Positions 5,991 to 8,748 of a stretch of 8,748 nucleotides of DNA are shown one piece after another; position 1 is the stretch's first letter, and the number at the start of each line of letters is the position of its first letter. This DNA comes from Candidatus Luteimonas excrementigallinarum (GTDB taxonomy: Bacteria; Pseudomonadota; Gammaproteobacteria; Xanthomonadales; Xanthomonadaceae). The notes under the pieces are model-generated. The model saw nothing but the letters and a program-made list of their open reading frames with translations. It had not been told where the DNA came from and made no database searches. The stretch spans positions 1-8,748 of the forward strand of contig DXCY01000034.1 of NCBI GenBank assembly GCA_019115725.1. The letters run 5' to 3'. The position numbers and the translations under genes are program-made.

Positions 5991-7106
5991 TCACCAGCCC
6001 ATGTGCATGAACCAGATCGCCGCGAACGCGTCGATCACGATCACCAGCGAGATCGCCTGCACCACGCTGGAGGTGGTGCGCTCACCCACCGACTGCGCGG
6101 TGCCGGTCACCTGCAGCCCCTCCAGGCAGCCGATCAGCCCGATCAGCAACGCGAACAGCGGCGCCTTGGACAGGCCGATCACCATATGGCGCATTTCAAA
6201 CGTGTCCTGCATGCGCGCCAGATAGGCCTGCGGCGGCACGTCCAGGCTGAACACGCCTACGCTCAGGCCCCCGGCCAGGCCCGCGATCATGGCCAGGAAG
6301 GTCAGCAGCGGCAGCATCACCAGCAGCGCCAGCAGGCGCGGCAGCACCAGCAGGTCGATCGGGTCCAGACCGAGTGTGCGGATGGCATCCACCTCCTCGC
6401 GGCTGACCATGGCGCCGATCTGGGCGGTGAACGCGCTGGCGGTGCGCCCGGCGAGGATGATCGCGGTCAGCAGCACGCCGAACTCGCGCAGGAAGGCGAT
6501 GCTGACCAGTTCGACCACGAAGATCTCGGCGCCGAAGTCGGCCAGGATGGTGGCACCGAGAAAGGCGATCACCGCGCCGACCAGGTAGGACAGCAGCACC
6601 ACCAGCGGCACCGCATCCAGTCCCACCTGCTCCATGTGATGCACGGTGGAGGTGAGCCGGAAGCGCGAGGGCTCCTTGGCCAGGCGCACCAGCTTGACCA
6701 GGTTCTCGCCAAGGAAGCTGACCAGCGCGGTGGCTTCCCTGAGGTTGTCGTGCACGGCGAAGCCGAGTCGCCCCAGCGCGGCGCCGAAGCCATATTCGCG
6801 CTGGCGCTGCGGGCGGTCGTCCTGCACGTCATCGATGGCGGCCACGAGGGCGTGGTGGTCCTCGTGGAAGTCGATCGCCGACAGTTCCAGCCCGTGGCGG
6901 CGGGCGAAGCGGATCAGCTGCAGCACGCCGAGGGTGTCCAGGCGCTGCACCCCGCTGGCGTCGATGCCGGTCACCTGTTCCGGCGCGGTGGCCAGCACAT
7001 CGCCGATCATGCCGGTATGCCGCAGGGTCCAGCGGCCTTCCAGGCGCAGGCGCGCCGGATCGTCGGAGTCGCTGTGGATGGTCGGCGGAGCGGGCGGAAG
7101 CGGCAT
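5991..7106 (-). CDS. MlaE-family permease with fused N-terminal STAS domain
   Basis: A 371-residue inner-membrane permease and the first gene of the MCE operon. Residues 1-90 form a STAS domain (LRLEGRWTLRHTG ... IDASGVQRLDTLGVLQLIRF). Thr58 in RLDTLG corresponds in pattern to the functional threonine of E. coli MlaB, which is a separate protein there. The MlaE domain (about 115-371) has the interfacial segment, about five membrane helices, the conserved FLREFGVLLTAIILAGRTAS stretch (205-224) and the ATPase-coupling motif EEVDAIRTLGLDP (237-249). ATG 7106 is chosen because the STAS fold begins just after it. An in-frame ATG at 7232 would add 42 non-domain residues and consume nearly the whole divergent promoter region. 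No strong Shine-Dalgarno precedes 7106, so the exact start is uncertain. Confidence 0.9.
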   Translation of the reverse strand: MPLPPAPPTIHSDSDDPARLRLEGRWTLRHTGMIGDVLATAPEQVTGIDASGVQRLDTLGVLQLIRFARRHGLELSAIDFHEDHHALVAAIDDVQDDRPQRQREYGFGAALGRLGFAVHDNLREATALVSFLGENLVKLVRLAKEPSRFRLTSTVHHMEQVGLDAVPLVVLLSYLVGAVIAFLGATILADFGAEIFVVELVSIAFLREFGVLLTAIILAGRTASAFTAQIGAMVSREEVDAIRTLGLDPIDLLVLPRLLALLVMLPLLTFLAMIAGLAGGLSVGVFSLDVPPQAYLARMQDTFEMRHMVIGLSKAPLFALLIGLIGCLEGLQVTGTAQSVGERTTSSVVQAISLVIVIDAFAAIWFMHMGW

Positions 7107-7246
7107 GCAGCGGTCCGGAATACCGGGGTGAAAAGAAGGACCATAGAGTACGGGATCACGTCGTAGGGGAGTGAAAAGCGCGCTGCCCGGCGCCTCCAGA
7201 CGCGCCGCCCCTGTCGATTCGGCGGGGCCCATGCCATGCTGTTGCG
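7107..7246. promoter_or_regulatory. Divergent promoter region between the MCE operon and the ThrE-family exporter
   Basis: This 140-bp spacer must drive both the MCE operon (minus) and the exporter (plus). It holds a locally A-rich core unlike its surroundings. Two direct copies of GTGAAAAG (7128-7135 and 7171-7178) each follow a G run. Their starts are 43 bp apart, about four helical turns, which would suit a regulator binding one face of the DNA. TAGAGT (7144-7149) is a weak plus-strand -10 match and TACTCT on the minus strand is weaker; neither has a convincing -35. The region's role is inferred from gene orientation. Confidence 0.35.
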
Positions 7247-8497
7247 ATGACCCGTTTGCCTCCCCGTACCTACAGTTATGCGGCCCGGATCGCCTTCGTG
7301 GTCGAACTGGCCGAGCATCTGCATGCCTATGGCACCACCGCGCAGCGACTGGAGGGCGCCGTGATCGGCGTGGCCCAGCAGCTGGGCCTGGAATGCGAGC
7401 CCAGGGTCTCGCCCACCGGGATGCTGCTGTCGTTCAGCGATCCGCAGTGTCCGCCTGGCGAGAGCGATACCACCCGGGTCCTGCGCATGGGTCTGGGCGA
7501 GGTGGATCTGTACAAGCTGAGCGAGGCCGACCGGATCGCCGAAGAGGTGCTGGCCGGTACGCTGGACCTGTCCGAAGGTCATGCCGCGCTGCTCGAGCTG
7601 GACCGGCGCCGGCCCGGCCGCGCCGGCATGTTCCTGCACGCGATGGGTTTTTCCCTGATTGCCATGGGCATCGCCGGCCTGTGGCGGCTGCCGTGGCTGG
7701 ATATCGTCACTGCCGCCGGCATCGGCCTGCTGGTGGGCCTGCTGGACATGGTGACCCGCAATGGCCAGCGCCTGAAAGAGGCCTTCGAGGCGATTGCCGG
7801 CATGCTGGCGGCCGCTGCCGCGATTGCCGTGGCCAGCACGGTGGGGCCGCTCAACCTCAACACGGTGATGATCGCCTCGCTGCTGGTGCTGCTGCCGGGT
7901 ATGGCGCTGACCAACGCGGTCAACGAGCTGACCAGCCAGCACCTGGTCTCGGGGACCGCGCGCTTTTCCGGTGCGATCGCCACCGTGCTCAAGCTCACCG
8001 TGGGCACCATGATCGCCCTCACCCTGGCCCAGATGCTCGGCATCGAACCCCAGGTGCGTGCCTGGCGGCCGCAGCCGGACTGGGTGGAGTGGGTGGGCCT
8101 GGTGGTAGCCGCAGCGGCGTTCGCGGTGCTGTTCCGGGCCCGCCTGCGCGATGTGCCGCTGGTGATGGCCGCGGCGGCTACCGGCTACCTGATCTCGCGC
8201 TATGCCGGCCTGGCCTGGGGGGCTTCGGTGGGACTGTTCCTGGCGGCGCTGGTGGTGACCGCGGCGGGCAATGGCTATGCGCGCTGGGCCAACCGGCCGG
8301 GGGCGATCGTGCGGGTGCCGGGCATCATCATGTTGGTGCCAGGAACCGCCAGCCTGCGCGGCCTGATGACCCTGATCCAGCAGCAGGACATGGCAGTGGG
8401 ACAGGAGGCGATGATGGCGGTGGTCAATATCATCCTGGCACTGATTGCTGGACTGCTGTTTGGCAACCTGATCCTGCCGGCGCGCAAAAACCTCTGA
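7247..8497 (+). CDS. Threonine/serine exporter, ThrE family (fused two-domain form)
   Basis: A 416-residue integral membrane protein. The N-terminal cytoplasmic part (1-125) carries AEHLHAYGTTAQRLEGAVIGVAQQLGLE, the conserved opening of the ThrE_1 (formerly DUF1212) family. About five membrane helices follow (MFLHAMGFSLIAMGIAGL ... LNTVMIASLLVLLPGMALTNAVNEL ... LKLTVGTMIALTLAQML). The C-terminal ThrE_2 half (about 280-416) has four to five helices, including PGIIMLVPGTASLRGLM. In E. coli the two halves are separate proteins (YjjP/YjjB); here they are fused as in Corynebacterium ThrE, which exports Thr and Ser. Substrate is inferred from the family; YjjPB-type members have been linked to succinate export instead. 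ATG 7247 begins directly before the conserved region, without a clear Shine-Dalgarno. A longer overlapping frame (7171-8562) lacks any family sequence and is rejected. Confidence 0.87.
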   Translation: MTRLPPRTYSYAARIAFVVELAEHLHAYGTTAQRLEGAVIGVAQQLGLECEPRVSPTGMLLSFSDPQCPPGESDTTRVLRMGLGEVDLYKLSEADRIAEEVLAGTLDLSEGHAALLELDRRRPGRAGMFLHAMGFSLIAMGIAGLWRLPWLDIVTAAGIGLLVGLLDMVTRNGQRLKEAFEAIAGMLAAAAAIAVASTVGPLNLNTVMIASLLVLLPGMALTNAVNELTSQHLVSGTARFSGAIATVLKLTVGTMIALTLAQMLGIEPQVRAWRPQPDWVEWVGLVVAAAAFAVLFRARLRDVPLVMAAAATGYLISRYAGLAWGASVGLFLAALVVTAAGNGYARWANRPGAIVRVPGIIMLVPGTASLRGLMTLIQQQDMAVGQEAMMAVVNIILALIAGLLFGNLILPARKNL

Positions 8498-8568
8498 GCG
8501 GCGCCAACAGAAAGATTCATTTCCCAGGGCCGGGGCTGCCGCTTCGATTTACCTCGCCGTGACCTGAT

Positions 8569-8680
8569 GGGCCCCGCCGCGGCCGGGAGGCCTTTGCGCT
8601 CCATGTCCCCCAGCCTGCGCCTGCGGCTACGGCCTCCTCCTTTACTTACGCGCAAAGGCCTCCAGGCCACGACGGGGCCC
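8569..8680. repeat. 112-bp element with 31-bp imperfect inverted arms
   Basis: The left arm (8569-8599, GGGCCCCG...CTTTGCGC) is complementary to the right arm (8650-8680) at 28 of 31 positions; the inner 14 pairs are uninterrupted. The 50-base loop is pyrimidine-rich on the plus strand and contains a smaller AGCC/GGCT hairpin. Two of the three mismatches are A-C on the plus strand and therefore G-U pairs in minus-strand RNA. No target-site duplication is visible at the edges and there is no T tract, so it is neither an obvious insertion element nor an intrinsic terminator. It lies 71 bases after the exporter gene. It may be one copy of an interspersed repeat; copy number is unknown here. Confidence 0.7.
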
Positions 8681-8715
8681 GGCTCCGGAACGGCTTCGCC
8701 GGCGCTTTGCCTTCC

Positions 8716-8739
8716 GTAGGTCGGGGCTACGCCCCCGAC
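8716..8739 (+). repeat. GTAG-hairpin REP-like unit
   Basis: GTAG (8716-8719) is followed immediately by GTCGGGG (8720-8726), a six-base loop CTACGC, and CCCCGAC (8733-8739), a perfect 7-bp stem. A GTAG tetranucleotide abutting a G+C-rich hairpin is the organisation of RAYT-type REP sequences. The stem sequence differs from the REP-like unit at 3563-3588, so if both are REPs they belong to different classes. The window ends nine bases later, so a paired inverted copy could lie just beyond it. Confidence 0.5.
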
Positions 8740-8748
8740 GCCCCGCGT

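Noticed and set aside
5188..6225. 345-codon plus-strand frame opposite the ATPase gene
   Set aside because: No family resemblance, Gln/Ala/His-rich, and wholly antisense to a gene with all ABC ATPase motifs.
5961..7166. 401-codon plus-strand frame opposite the permease gene
   Set aside because: His/Gln/Asp-rich low-complexity translation, antisense to a well-supported MlaE-family gene; typical of the mirrored frame in G+C-rich DNA.
7171..8562. 463-codon plus-strand open frame longer than the exporter gene it overlaps
   Set aside because: It is rich in Gly, Ala, Arg and Pro with no domain or membrane pattern. The overlapping 7247-8497 frame encodes a clear ThrE-family protein, so the longer one is a high-G+C shadow.
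8275..8670. 131-codon minus-strand frame reaching into the inverted-arm element
   Set aside because: Composition is Arg/Pro/Ser-rich, its 3' half is antisense to the exporter, and its start lies in a repeat arm. The AAAGGAGGAGG in the loop is too far from the next minus-strand ATG to serve it.
8569..8680. Insertion of a classic MITE or transposon end
   Set aside because: No target-site duplication flanks the arms and no transposase is nearby, so it is reported only as an inverted-arm element.
1..8748. CRISPR array, toxin-antitoxin pair, phage or integrative element
   Set aside because: No regularly spaced direct repeats, no integrase, transposase or phage-like genes, and no tRNA-edge duplication were seen. 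All recognised genes are ordinary chromosomal types with uniform codon use.

Overview
The window is G+C-rich (roughly two thirds by eye) and its genes read like a member of the Xanthomonadaceae/Lysobacteraceae (Stenotrophomonas, Pseudoxanthomonas, Xanthomonas or Lysobacter type). The basis is the codon use, the RimK and ColR-like protein sequences, and GTAG-type REP palindromes. The taxon is an inference from remembered family resemblance, not a search result.

Layout. At the left edge (1-145, minus) lie the first 48 codons of a membrane pyrophosphatase (hppA). It is transcribed divergently from rimK (341-1249, plus), an ATP-grasp ligase that adds glutamates to ribosomal protein S6. A 309-bp gap after rimK holds a strong hairpin and, 22 bases later, a good intrinsic terminator. 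This is a candidate small RNA, a leader attenuator, or a structured rimK 3' UTR. Next is an overlapping two-component pair (1559-2242 and 2229-3566, plus): an OmpR-family response regulator resembling ColR and its membrane histidine kinase.

The kinase converges on a four-gene minus-strand operon (7106 down to 3585): a permease with a fused STAS domain, an ABC ATPase, an MCE-domain protein with a long helical tail, and a PqiC-like lipoprotein. The genes overlap or nearly touch. Together they would form an MCE lipid transporter that moves lipid between the inner and outer membranes. It resembles Mla, but no separate MlaB or MlaC gene is present. The 18-bp gap between kinase and lipoprotein genes lies within a single 26-bp REP-like palindrome whose two tips provide the stop codons of both genes.

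Divergent from the MCE operon is a two-domain ThrE-family exporter (7247-8497, plus). The right end (8498-8748) has no recognisable gene. It contains a 112-bp element with 31-bp inverted arms and a second GTAG-hairpin REP-like unit.

The protein-coding content is conventional chromosomal housekeeping and envelope biology. No phage, CRISPR, transposase, tRNA or rRNA was seen. The less explained signals are the structured non-coding stretches.
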